From Dysidea avara (lineage: Eukaryota; Porifera; Demospongiae; Dictyoceratida; Dysideidae), in assembly GCF_963678975.1 (NCBI RefSeq), contig NC_089277.1, positions 21,731,440 to 21,795,439 of the forward strand: 64,000 nucleotides of DNA, given 5' to 3'. Of this stretch, positions 1 through 11,200 are shown in pieces. The first letter of the stretch is position 1; each line of letters starts with the position of its first letter. The position numbers and the translations under genes were made by a program. The notes beneath the pieces are model-generated. The model did no database searches. It was not told the origin of the DNA and worked only from the letters and a program-made list of their open reading frames with translations.

Positions 1-1760
1 ATAGGCTATATATAGTAATCCAATGTGATACAGGACCAGGTATACATTCATAACATACAGCTCTAGACTGTCACAGTTTACAAGTCTGTGAATTGTTGCT
101 GTATCTAAGTCCGAGAATAATTTACCTTGACTTGAAGAGCAAATAAATGAATGATGTCATCGTACTGTAGGTAAGCTGATGGTTTATAAACATCATAACC
201 AATGCTGTTAAATGTATTAGGATATAGCTAGTTTGCTGAATACACCTTCAATCACTACTGACACTGGAATGAATATAGAGACTTGAGAATGTATGCTCAG
301 TACGTATGCCTTTGGCGTAACCATTGTTTGACAGTTGATTTATCAGTTGCTGTATACATTTGATTATTAATCAACCTTCATTATATCTTGGTATAAAATG
401 TAAGAAAGGCTAGAGAGAAGCCGTAATATGGTTTATGTATTCTTATGTATGCAATTAACAGATTTTTCTTGTTCCCTGTATAGCCACATGTGGCTTCCTG
501 CATAATAACAAACAGCCACAAAACTAATGTTGATAGTGACTCTTATTCTGTAGGATCTGTAGAAAAGTGTCTTTTTTGCCCCCGTATTAGCACCTGGCAC
601 CCCTGGATGATGTATCCTGCATCATTATTTGTTTTTTGGTCATCTCCCACATATAACTAGGCCAGAAATTACCAGTTTAAAATAATGAAACCAATCTATA
701 GTGCTGCAGTCTTTGATGCCTCTAACTATTATAGCTCCTTTTTTAATAGACTGATGGTTAGGGACCCGTCGATTTCGCCGGAAAATTTTTTGGCATAATG
801 GGTGGGTAAAGCAATGAGCAAAATGCTGGCATAATAGGAGCAATTTTTGTGAAGTGGACATAAAAAATGCACAAAAGATCGAGATACTCTAATAGAACAG
901 TCAGACACGCTAAAATATCGACAATGCATAGCTAATTATTACAGGAACAACAAGTGACAATCGAGATACCCTAATAAAACAGTCACACATGTTAAGCAAT
1001 ATTAGCTAGCTTCTTGCTTTACATGTTAGAAGTAATTACCTCGGTAATTACTGATCGAGATACTCTAATAGAACAGTCACTTTAAGGCGAAACTGTAGTT
1101 TTGCACTTAGAAATATTTAATTAACAAAGATCACTGCTGAGCAAAATTTATAATTCTTGAGCAAAATATGGAGCATAATAGGTGAAAAATAAAAGAATTG
1201 CTGGAAAGAAAAATAGGTAGAAAAAAAAGCAAAATAGACTGGTCCCTACTGATGGTCAAGTGGTCCCCATATGATATTTCTGTAGACTCTAATATAGGAC
1301 AGACTAATGATTTTTTACAGTTGGATCAATGACATGTTCAAGTATAGACAAGTAGCTGCTCAAAGGATTTGTTGATTACAGTAATAGCTATTCAGTTTTA
1401 TAGCACTAGCAACTACATACTGTAGCAGTGTGAGTATGGGACTAGTCAATGACAATTAAATCTTTGACAGATTCAGCAGATGTGATGAATCTGCAGCTCC
1501 AACTAATTGTAATTGTGCATGTGTTGCTCTCACTCTGTATGAAGGCAAAAGGTTTCTTTTGTGCTGCAAGGAGACTACAATGTGTGTATGGTATAAATGG
1601 AGTTTTTCTCCAACGCCCTTCTCAAACAGGTTGTCTGGTACAAAGTCATCTTACAACTTTTACTATCATATGCTACAATAACATTGCAAGACTGGTTATA
1701 TCTATACTGTTACAAGGTTGGGCACCCACAATGCATGCGTCTTGCAGATACTGAGTAGCT
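1..1760. other. Gene-free stretch, no supported coding
   Basis: I see no exon-like protein similarity here; the short open frames have no recognisable domains. The only clear structure is three direct copies of a short motif (ACTCTAATAGARCAGTCA type, preceded by GATCGAGAT) near 878, 961 and 1053, spaced about 80-95 bp apart, plus a variant near 1286. An exon of an upstream gene cannot be excluded. Confidence 0.5.
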
Positions 1761-1769
1761 AGTCTCGCG

Positions 1770-1924
1770 TAGCCAGACCACTATTCTTCTTTTGAATTGG
1801 GTTAGGAAGGAAAAGGCTGCTATATTGTGTTCACCAGACATTCATATTTTCTTCCCGACCCAATACAAAAGAAGAAAAAGTTCTTTTCCAATCCAGTACA
1901 TAAAAAGAAAAAGTGGTCTGGCTA
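1770..1924. mobile_element. MITE-like element with TAGCCAGACCAC termini
   Basis: The left end begins TAGCCAGACCAC and the right end reads GTGGTCTGGCTA, its exact reverse complement. The subterminal parts (TTCTTTT and AAAAGAA stretches, then GGAAAAG and CTTTTCC) also pair imperfectly. There is no coding capacity, so this looks like a small non-autonomous inverted-repeat element. It directly abuts the next element. Confidence 0.6.
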
Positions 1925-1930
1925 CACAAC

Positions 1931-2784
1931 ACTAGATGGGTGTATCCATTCACTAGACTGGACTACTGGACTGGATTACTGGACTGGACTACTGGACTCA
2001 ATTTTTTTTGTTTTCTCACCAAACTTGACTAAAATAAGTGTCTTAGAAACTGACACCATTCACCATGAGACATAAAACTTGTACATTGATCACAAAAACT
2101 ACACTAAAACCTTGGTACAGTTCTTTTATCGTAATTTGCCTACTGCTAGCAATATTTCAAGCACTGTTAACACTGCTGTCTTATCTATTTAGTCTTCTTT
2201 TGTAAAATAGCCACCATATATACGTTTTACACTATTATGATATAGAAATTGCCTGTAGTCTGTGCCTTCACTCTAGCTTTGCCGGCTCTTTGGTTTATAA
2301 TGTTTGTAAATAGTGACGAGTGTGCAGTGTTAAAGAATTGCTTCCCAATGCACACACTTTCAAACAGGAAGGTAAGGTTACACATATTTGCAAAAAAATA
2401 CAGTGAGTGTAACAGGGGTTCAAACCAAAGTTATAGACCTCCAAAACTATATAGCACCTTTTCAATTATACTTAATATAACATCTTTAAACAAGCTGTAG
2501 GACCAGGTATCTTATACAGACCTTCAGCACTTGTGCCTAATTTAAAAAAAGATAGACTACAGTTAGCTGCATGTGCCTCTTTTTAATGCAAGATAAGACA
2601 TGGAGAGGAAAGCCCTAGCTTCAAGTGTGGTGTACTACTGTATGAAATCACTTTTAGTGGTTGAAAAAGGTGTTTGTGGTTGAAAAAATGTGTTTGAGCA
2701 ATTTTATGTGAGTCCAGTAGTCCAGTCCAGTACCAGTAATCCAGTCCAGTAGTCCAGTCCAGTGAATGGATACACCCACACTAG
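1931..2784. mobile_element. TIR element with CTGGACTGGA subterminal repeats
   Basis: The left end (ACTAGATGGGTGTATCCATT followed by several ACTGGACT units) is repeated in inverted orientation at the right end (2709-2784, AGTCCAGT units then AATGGATACACCC). The two arms of about 70-75 bp enclose roughly 700 bp without coding signal. The interior includes a fragment near 2489-2545 resembling the SINE-like 3' tail seen at 3940-4045. Confidence 0.6.
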
Positions 2785-3129
2785 ATACTGAGCTCCGGCA
2801 AGTTCCATAACCCTTCATTCCAACACATACTGACAGAATGTAGAGAAAGAGTGCTCAGTAACTAATGGTCACAGACCATGATTGACAGCTGCAATTGCAA
2901 CAAATACAACAGTGTACATCCTTATAGGTGTAGCTACTATCAGTGGACTGAATGATCTATCCAGGCTTTTCCAGCAGGTGAAGAAGGACTGCATGGACTG
3001 GAGTGTTGATCTTGGTGTCTTCTATGATGAGATTTCCCAATGATGTCATAGTGACTTATAAATTCATGATCATCTGCTGATCACGAGGCTTTAGCTAAAT
3101 CAGCATACACATAATAATAGAGGAGTGAG

Positions 3130-3577
3130 TTATGCACCTACGTATCAATGTCATGCCCTTTCCCCTCCCCCATCAGGGAAGTCTAGTGTCAAACTTCCCA
3201 GTAGCTACTGGGACTAATGCACTTGTCAATTTCATGTCCCACCCCCCGAATACAGGGGATTTGACATCGTGGTGTCAAATTCCCCACTACTGGGGCAAAA
3301 TCGGCTGTCAAATCCCCACTATGTCCCCACCCCCATAGTAGGGGATTTGACAACACTTCAAGGATGACTAAGCGCATATTTCATGCATGCGACTAGTAAT
3401 AAACCTGCCCTGTAGCTAGTAAAATTATCGTAGCAAGTGCGATTTTGTTGTTTAGAAATGCAACTACCGAAAATCGGTCAATGAATTGGACAACTGTCAA
3501 TTGCCCCAGGGGTGGGGTAAAGAAACAATGTCAAATCCCCACCTGAGGTGTGGGGCATGAAATTGACAAGTGCATAA
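3130..3577. mobile_element. Inverted-repeat element with GGGGATTTGACA modules
   Basis: The outer ends TATGCAC and GTGCATA are inverted. The body carries many inverted copies of a CCCCAC / GTCAAATCCCC module. A related element lies at about 45879-46190 and a fragment near 4050-4110. Non-coding; a MITE-like family is the simplest reading. Confidence 0.5.
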
Positions 3578-3697
3578 GAAGCTTCAGTGTCCCCACCTAA
3601 AAAGAAATTTGCGGATGTCGGCCCAGATTTTGATTCCCATCGTCAAAAGCCCCAAGGATGGGGCAAGATAGAGATGTCAGCAGAGCTGCCTGCCCTA

Positions 3698-3793
3698 CTC
3701 GCAGACCCATTCTCCGGAGTGGCGTTTATCGATTAGAGATTATAAGCGCCCCCTCCCGTCGATAAGCGCCACCCCGGAGAATGGGTCTGCGAG
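3698..3793. mobile_element. 96-bp hairpin element
   Basis: CTCGCAGACCCATTCTCCGG at the left pairs with CCGGAGAATGGGTCTGCGAG at the right. The pairing continues through a GTGGCG..TTATCGA / TCGATAA.GCGCCAC segment, leaving a short loop near 3735-3757. The element is GC-richer than its surroundings and looks like a miniature foldback element. Confidence 0.65.
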
Positions 3794-3834
3794 GACGAGA
3801 CTATGCTTGCCCAGTAATAATCAATAAATGAACA

Positions 3835-4045
3835 ATCGGATGGCTGCAGGTTCGAGGCTGCCAAGATCCAGTCATGGATTTTTCTCCTTTCAGTTTCACC
3901 TTTTCAAAGATACTTTCTGCATTTCTGTTAAACAACTCTAAACAGGCTGTGGGACCGGGTGTCCTACAGATCTTCAGCACTTGTGCTGTAAAACCTTAAT
4001 AATAAAAAAAAATTAATAAATAAAATAATTAATTAATTAATTAAT
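3835..4045 (+). mobile_element. SINE-like element with TAA-rich tail
   Basis: A B-box-like sequence (GGTTCGAGGC at 3849-3858) is followed by a conserved 3' module. That module (AACAGGCTGTGGGACC, then TTCAGCACTTGTGCTGTAAA) ends in an A/T simple tail. The same 3' module and tail recur at 28605-28700 in a KRIT1 intron and partly at 2489-2545, as expected of a SINE family. The 5' boundary and the A box are not clear. Confidence 0.5.
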
Positions 4046-4420
4046 GTAAAATCCCCAGTAGGTACGTGTATGGAGACCCCGGGGGTGGGGCTTGACATTC
4101 ATTAGTGCGGGAAACGAACCTGTCTAGAGTAGCTTTACGAACTGATTCCATCGTATTAACCTGTAATAAAGAAATTGCAGACAAAGGTCAGCTTACTACT
4201 CAATCAGTGGGTGGGGTCTGGGCACGAGACTAGAGGTACGTGTGCACGAATAAATTAGAGTCAACTGGAAGTCACGAGATTTTAATGGGGAGTAGCAATT
4301 AACTCCTTTTATCAACTCAAAGGAGACATTTTAACGGTGAACTAATTATTATAGCTAACAATGTTATTATTATGCTCGTGTTTTTTCACCGTTAGGTCAG
4401 TGTTGACCACTACTGAGAGC

Positions 4421-7078
4421 ATGGCGATAGCCCCACCCATGGGCGGGTACGAATATCAGTTTGTGACGCCACCACCAGATTGGTTGATATGTAATATTTG
4501 TCAATATCCCAGTAGAGAACCTCATCTTAGTGTCTGCTGTGGTAATACATTTTGCAAATCCTGTCTTGAAGGTGCAAAAAAGGCCACTGTCATTGCTGAT
4601 GCTTGCCCAATTTGCCGCAAAAAAGAAGAGTTTGGTACAATATCACACCAACAGGCTAACCGAATTGTCAGAGGTCTCTATGTGTTTTGTACTAACAAGG
4701 AGAGAGGATGTGATTGGCAGGGTGAATTAAACGATGTAATCAAACATACAGAATACAGTGACGGTTGTAAGTTTGAAAAGGTGACTTGCTCGAATGATTG
4801 CGGAAAGTGTTTACAACGACAATACTTGACCAGTCATGTTGAGTATGAATGTGTACGTCGTAAGGTTGACTGTCAATATTGCCACATTAAAGAAGAATAT
4901 CAGTTTATTGAAGGTGAACACAAGGAACAGTGTCCCAAGTTCCCCATAGCCTGTCCTAACAAGTGTGAAGCTGATAACATATGCCGTGAGGATATTGATG
5001 AGCACAGGAAGATGTGTCCACTTGAAAAAGCTACTTGCCCTAATGAATGTGGAATAAGTGTGCTTCGAAAAAGCCTAACCAGTCACGTTGAGATGGAGTG
5101 CCCAAATCTAAAAGTCAAGTGTCAGTATTGCCACATTATAGGGGAACAGCAGTTCATCAATGGTGGACACAAGGAGCTTTGTCCCAAGTTCCCCATCATC
5201 TGTCCCAATGAGTGTGATGTTGGTAGCGTCCCAAGAGATGATGTAGAAGAACACATGAGGGTGTGCCCATTAGAGCTAATCCAGTGTGAGTATCACGTGG
5301 TGGGTTGTAAGGAGAGAGTCGCTCGTAAGAATCAGAAGAAACACAACAAGGAAATGATAGAAGAACACTTGTCTCTTACCACACATCAGCTCACCAACAC
5401 TCAACACAATTTAGCAACAAACAAGATTGAGGTGGATATCTCTAGAAAGGAACTAACAACAAGGGTAACACAGACAGGAAAAGACTTGGCTACCACTACC
5501 AATACTCAAATTGAGACTGTCAAAACAATGGATAGACTCATACTAAGAATACAGGAAATAGAAAAAGATCTCGCAACTAACAAAAAGCTAACAGCAGCTA
5601 AACTAGAACAATATGAAGTTGAACTTAGTCAGAAACTTCAACAGGTGGATATGAAGTCTGCAGAACAATTAGCAGCCACTAAAGACAATGTCACTCTTAA
5701 ACTTCAAGAAACAAAGGATGCTTTTAAAGAAGGAGTAGCCATCAATAAAGAGAACCTGGAAGCTACTCAACAAGAGTTGGCTGTTACCGTGCAAGAATTG
5801 ACAGCCTTACAAGATGACGTTACTCAAACTAAACAAGATGTAAAGCAGACTGGGAAACAGCTGGAGGAAATGACAAAAGCTTATACTGCTGAATTGGCTG
5901 CAGTCAAGAAGAATTTATCACACATTCAACAAGATCAAGGTGAGAAGATAGAAATAATCAAAGGGAGCCTGAAGGTGACTGAACAAGAGCTAAACGCAGC
6001 TAAAAGGTCTCTACAGAAGTCCTTTGAAGATGAAGCACATAAAGCACAAAATAAGATTGTGAGCCTTACACAGAAACTTATGGAGAATAAACGTGAACTC
6101 ACTCAACTTATTGACCAGACAAAAGACAATCTTGCCACAGAGTTTCATCAAAATCTTTTAGCTACTAAAAATGAAATGTTTCAAAAGAATACAACTTCTC
6201 AAAAAGAACTGACTCTTGCCATTCAGAAGCTCACAACTGCACAAGAGGATGCTACTAAGAGAGAAAAAAATCTCATTCAAAGACTTACAATAACTCAACA
6301 AGAAACAAAGAAGACAAAAGATGAACTAACTCAGAAACTTACTAACACTGAAAGAGAACTTTACACTACAAAACAACAACTAGCCACAACTAATCAAAAC
6401 CTTACAAAAGCTGAAAAAGAACACACCACACTAGCTGCTAATACTGATGAGGCACTAGCTAAACTGGAGACCATATTCCAAGCTAAGATCACCAAGATTG
6501 AAGGTGCTGCTCAAAAGAGGATCACTGAACTGGAAACTAAACTAGAACAGAAGACACAACAAATTGAACTGATGATATCGGACCCAAAGATAGTCTGGTA
6601 CAACACTATTAACTACCAAGCATCAAAGTTATCATTACGTGATCAAGTTGTTCCAGTGATAGTGAAGATGTCAGAGTATGCAAAGATCAAGAGAGATGGA
6701 GTCAATTGGTACAGTAACCCATTCTACACTCATGACATGGGATACAAGATGTGCATACGCATTGATGCTCGGGGATCCCTAGGATGTTACCCGCATCTCA
6801 TGAAGGGTCCATATGATGATCAGTTAAGGTGGCCAATGACAGTACAGAGTGAGGTGAAAATATTGAACCAGATCGGTGACAGTGAACATCATTTGTCATC
6901 TAATTTTTCATGTTTTCAAAAATATCATGAGAGAGTTATCGTTGGGGAGCGAAATCAGAGTAACTTCTGGGGCTGTGGGAATTTCATTTCTCTTAAAGAA
7001 CTTGAGAAGGTTACGGCCACACGTATGTACCTCAAAGATGACAGCTTCTTTCTTCAAGTCAACTACAAAGTAGACTAA
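4421..7078 (+). CDS. TRAF-like RING/zinc-finger/coiled-coil/MATH protein, single exon
   Basis: Predicted TRAF-family adaptor of about 885 residues, probably linking a receptor to ubiquitin or kinase signalling in the cytoplasm; the function is inferred from domain order. Residues 24-76 form a RING-like motif (CNIC, then CCGNTFCKSC, then CPIC). About 85-300 hold TRAF-type zinc fingers in two similar blocks (each with CQYCHI and CPKFPI). About 315-715 are a long charged coiled coil rich in LATT / ELT repeats. The last 160 residues are a TRAF/MATH domain with YKMCIRIDARG, MKGPYDDQLRWP and DDSFFLQV. No intron interrupts it, unlike its neighbours. The frame is open from an ATG at 4361, but the one at 4421 (MAIAPPMGGYEY) starts the part that looks family-like, and TTCACCGTTAG just before it could be an acceptor. 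Oddity: the usual RING His is Asn42. Confidence 0.88.
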   Translation: MAIAPPMGGYEYQFVTPPPDWLICNICQYPSREPHLSVCCGNTFCKSCLEGAKKATVIADACPICRKKEEFGTISHQQANRIVRGLYVFCTNKERGCDWQGELNDVIKHTEYSDGCKFEKVTCSNDCGKCLQRQYLTSHVEYECVRRKVDCQYCHIKEEYQFIEGEHKEQCPKFPIACPNKCEADNICREDIDEHRKMCPLEKATCPNECGISVLRKSLTSHVEMECPNLKVKCQYCHIIGEQQFINGGHKELCPKFPIICPNECDVGSVPRDDVEEHMRVCPLELIQCEYHVVGCKERVARKNQKKHNKEMIEEHLSLTTHQLTNTQHNLATNKIEVDISRKELTTRVTQTGKDLATTTNTQIETVKTMDRLILRIQEIEKDLATNKKLTAAKLEQYEVELSQKLQQVDMKSAEQLAATKDNVTLKLQETKDAFKEGVAINKENLEATQQELAVTVQELTALQDDVTQTKQDVKQTGKQLEEMTKAYTAELAAVKKNLSHIQQDQGEKIEIIKGSLKVTEQELNAAKRSLQKSFEDEAHKAQNKIVSLTQKLMENKRELTQLIDQTKDNLATEFHQNLLATKNEMFQKNTTSQKELTLAIQKLTTAQEDATKREKNLIQRLTITQQETKKTKDELTQKLTNTERELYTTKQQLATTNQNLTKAEKEHTTLAANTDEALAKLETIFQAKITKIEGAAQKRITELETKLEQKTQQIELMISDPKIVWYNTINYQASKLSLRDQVVPVIVKMSEYAKIKRDGVNWYSNPFYTHDMGYKMCIRIDARGSLGCYPHLMKGPYDDQLRWPMTVQSEVKILNQIGDSEHHLSSNFSCFQKYHERVIVGERNQSNFWGCGNFISLKELEKVTATRMYLKDDSFFLQVNYKVD

Positions 7079-7299
7079 TATGAATAATACCAAACCCATG
7101 CATACTTGCTAACGTAAATTGTACAATATACAATTGGAAAAGTAGGATAAGTATTTTTTTTAAAAATATGATTTTAGTGTGAGAATGAAATCATTGTAAA
7201 TTCACACAATTGTTGGCCTCTCATTATTGCAACTCAATACACAGTAATGAAAAAATTAGCATGGTGCAGTGTCTATTAAGAAATCATTATGGAGTACAC

Positions 7300-7484
7300 T
7301 ACCGTATTTCGCTTTATTTTCATGCAAAAAAATTTCGTGTAAAAACATTTTCGTATGATTTAGGTAATGACTGCTCTATTAGAGTAGTTCGATCTTGTAT
7401 AAAAATTTTCATGCAAGAATTTTTTTGTACAAATTTTGCATACAAAAATTATTTTACAACAAAAAAAAAAAGCAAATTACGGTA
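7300..7484. mobile_element. MITE with TACCGTA termini
   Basis: The left end TACCGTATTTCGCTTTATTT pairs imperfectly with the right end ...AGCAAATTACGGTA. The 185-bp element is A/T-rich and carries one inverted copy of the window-wide ACTCTAATAGARCAGTCA motif at its centre (7368-7390). Confidence 0.55.
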
Positions 7485-7924
7485 CTTAAGCTTGCGTCAA
7501 TCTTCAAACGCACACATCTGTTAATCACCTTTGGTTTCATATATTTAACCTCAGGTTTTGAAGGATACACCTTTTATACGTAGCTTGGCTATTATTGACT
7601 GTATTCCACTAACTAGTAGGCATTAAGCAACTGTTAAAGAGCCAAATACATACAGTATAAATGTATACTACAGCTGGTCCTGCTATAGAATATAAGTATA
7701 ATCATATGCAGATAGAAACTAGCTAATACATGTATTGCACTCTGATATACAGCATTAATTAGCATTAACTTTGTCAAACTGTATAGCATAACATGCAAGC
7801 TAGGTACATAATATACGGGCTCTATGGAATTTATAAACCTGAAGGCCCGAGTACAAGTGAAGAAAGGGTGTTATACTGAGGGTTTATAAATTCCACTGAT
7901 TCCACATTGTTACTGTGTAACTGC

Positions 7925-7930
7925 TTTATT
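7925..7930 (-). terminator. Candidate polyadenylation signal of PDHA1
   Basis: AATAAA on the minus strand about 345 nt after the PDHA1 stop codon. It is the nearest canonical hexamer I noticed; no transcript end is visible from sequence alone. Confidence 0.3.
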
Positions 7931-8274
7931 TTACATTACATTCACACTTACATTGCTGTTTCTATTGTAGTATCTATTAAAATGGCTTGAATCTTTGTGA
8001 TAATATAATACTAGTGCCATGGTGTTCATATGACACAATTTAGTACCATCACTACATGTTAAGAATGCAAACTCATTGGATAAACCTGAGCATATGATAT
8101 ATTATGCCTGAAGGCATGGAGTATATCAGAAACCAAGGCGGAGTAGCTACAATTATGAGATTTTCTACAAATGCATTCACAGTTAAAATATTCTCAGTTT
8201 GCAGTTATACAGCATGATACATACATAAAGACATACAAGTACAATTAAATAACTATATTAAAATTTTTATCCCA

Positions 8275-11200
8275 TTATTGATGAGGATGATAAGACAGTG
8301 GGTCACATCCACGGACAAGAATATTGGGGGCATCCTTGTAGAGATGATAAAAGGTTTCCATGACGTCAGGTGGAGGTGAAGCTTCACAAAACTCTACTGC
8401 TTCATCAATATGTTTCTTAACTTCTTTATCAATATCCTACATGACACAGGTGAACGTGGTGACTAGGTGTGCACAAAACACTTTTATTGTTGTCTCAAAT
8501 GTGGACGTTGGTAAGACACTATTGTTTTTATTTACACCCCGTATACTTTTGTTGTGTCAAGAGCTAGACTACTGCAGGCTTGAAACAGCTAATTAGACAA
8601 AGTGTTTATTTAAATCACTTTTAAGTGAACTTGTTAAGAAGAAGGAAGCACATTGTTGTATATAGAGTTCTGTTCAATTACTCAAATTACAATGAAATAC
8701 TCAAAATTAAACAGTCACTTAATCATTGAGGTGTTTGCTCAAACAGATCAATAGTTTAATGGTACATACATAAGTACTAAAACAGCCTGGCTCAGCAGTT
8801 AAATATTGTGCTTTTACATACATATATTACAGACTATAGACAGACAGGAAAGAATCATCTAATGAACTGTATAAATGCACAACTTGTTTTTCAGTGTACG
8901 GTACGTAAGTTATAAATCCTCAAACTCAGAAACAACAAAATGTTAACTACACCAAGAATACATAAATGTGACTGTCTCAGCAAAAACCCCAACTTGTTCG
9001 CACGAGCATGTGTAATAAGAAAAAAATTTTTTTTTAATTCGTAAATTTACGCATGCCACTAAGAAAAAATACGAAAGTTTTTATTGGACCAGTACTCAAA
9101 GAAAATCAATAAAAACTATACACCATCTTATTTGCCTGCTTAGTGAACATTCAAAGCCAAATGGTAACGTTGTGCCAAACGGAAGCTATGGCTGTGAATG
9201 TAAGCACCTGTAGTTTATTTTCAGTAAAGTCACTGTATAAATCAATTATCCTTGCTGTTCCTACTGTCTAGCACTACTATTCCAAAACTACTCGCCACAG
9301 AAGGCTGAAACTTTGGCAATCCATTCCCTGGACACTACAAATATCACTGAGAAAAAAACCAAAAAAACTGTGCAAACAAGTTGGGTTTTTGCTGAGACAG
9401 TCACAAATACACTTTATGCAGAGAAACACAATGATAAACAGAAATACTAGAACACCTATTCACACAAACCTTTAATTCATCTTTAGTGGCAACCTGACCA
9501 TCAATCATTCTATTACTCAATGTTTTGATGGGATCCCGTTCCTTCCTCACTTGCTTCACTTCCTCTGGCTCACGGTAACTACAAATGAAAACCATCCAAT
9601 TCGATAAACCTCTACACACAGTGGCATGTTTGCATAAAACATTGAGCACATAATCTCTACCAGAATTCAGTTGAAGGTTGTTTTTTTTAGAGCAAGTGAC
9701 AGTATACAGAAAATGACTGCAGTGAACACCCATAGGGAACCTGTGGTATGTGTTAAGAAAAAGAACTGTGTGTATTGGACTACTAAGTCAAGTACATACA
9801 ACGATGTTAATGTCATTAAAATCTAAATAAATGAATGAATCTCAATGTTGTTGTACTGGGCAGAAAAAGGAAACAGGGAAATACAGTATATCATAATCCT
9901 ACTTCACAAACAGAATCTCTAGAGTCTGAGAAATTACAGGAGCGTATTCAGGGGGTTTCGGAAACCTCTGAAATGTAAACTTGTGGGCTTGCAGCAAAAC
10001 ATCAGACTATCTTAGTTTGGAAACACAAATAATACAGAAAATCTGAACATGGCAGAGCTGATTACTGAAAGTGTATTAACCCTTAAACATGCATAGGCCA
10101 GAAAACTGTCCCAAATACGCATGCTTTGCACAAAGCATTGTAACTTTTGAATTATCCATCCTATAGCTACACAATTCACGTCATTCTACTTGAGGATTAA
10201 AATGATACCTAGGATTTTATCCTAATGAGGCCAAAACTACAGTGTAGCCATATAAATAACCTTTGGCAAGGAGACATGTAAACCCTTCACATACCTTTAT
10301 AAAATGATCCATAACTCAATGGTGGTTGTTCCTATCAACTTGCAACAAATTCCGTTTGTTTGGTCATAAAATTCCTATTAGGCCATATATGGCTTACGTG
10401 AGTAAACCCACAATCAAAATTAAAGACGTGGCAAGAACTTTGAAATATGGAGACACGACTCGCTGTTGTTCATCGCTTCATAACAAGTAAGCCGCTGTAG
10501 TTACAGTATCTTCTCCAAGTAGCCCAGCGTACAGATTTTTGAACAATGTGTTGTTTTAGGCTACAATAATTAAGTTACCCACTCAACATCGCCATGTGTG
10601 CCCATATTGTGTAAACATGCATTCCCCAAAAGTTCTTTGCGGGTGTAAGGGTTAAGGGAGAACAAAGGTATGTATTGCCTTTTGTATTCACCTTACCTTC
10701 ATATAAAAATTAATCTAATAAATTTTAAAATCTTTATAAAGACCAAGATACTCTAATAGAACAGTCAGTTATATTCTAATAGAGCAGTCACAACTACTCT
10801 AGTGAACATTCATATGGGAGATTCTAATGAAAAACTCCATATACCAATGTACACATTTTAAAGAATGATTTACATGCAGGAGCTAACTTTTGAGCTTTTT
10901 GTTTTATTTGGAGAATTTGTATATGTGACTGTCTCTAGGAAAACCGGTCTTATCACCCATTAAAAAGTATCAAGAAACGTCGGTTTTAAATATTCAGAGT
11001 GTTGTAGCTGGCCAATGGTGGTAGCTACGCATACCAAATTTTGACACGTTTCACAGCAATTTCTTACCTTCCTGATCATCCACTGAAGAAGTAGCCAACA
11101 GCTAAGTTTCCCACCATTTTAGATAGTTTTTAAACCGAGGTTGTCTGTATCAGGCGAGCTCCAGAAGGGTGGGAGGCGGGGGCCCTGGAAGGCGGGCAAG

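Larger units (their letters stand above)
7079..8274. other. Intergenic region between convergent TRAF-like and PDHA1 genes
   Basis: No supported coding sequence. It contains a small TIR element at 7300-7484 and an imperfect inverted repeat near 7818-7898 (GGAATTTATAAACC paired with GGGTTTATAAATTCC). A minus-strand AATAAA at 7925-7930 could serve PDHA1. Confidence 0.6.

Noticed and set aside
4361-4420. Upstream in-frame ATG adding 20 residues to the TRAF-like protein
   Set aside because: The leader looks unlike the family, and TTCACCGTTAG precedes the likely coding start; the ATG at 4421 opens the typical N-terminus. Not excluded without transcript data.
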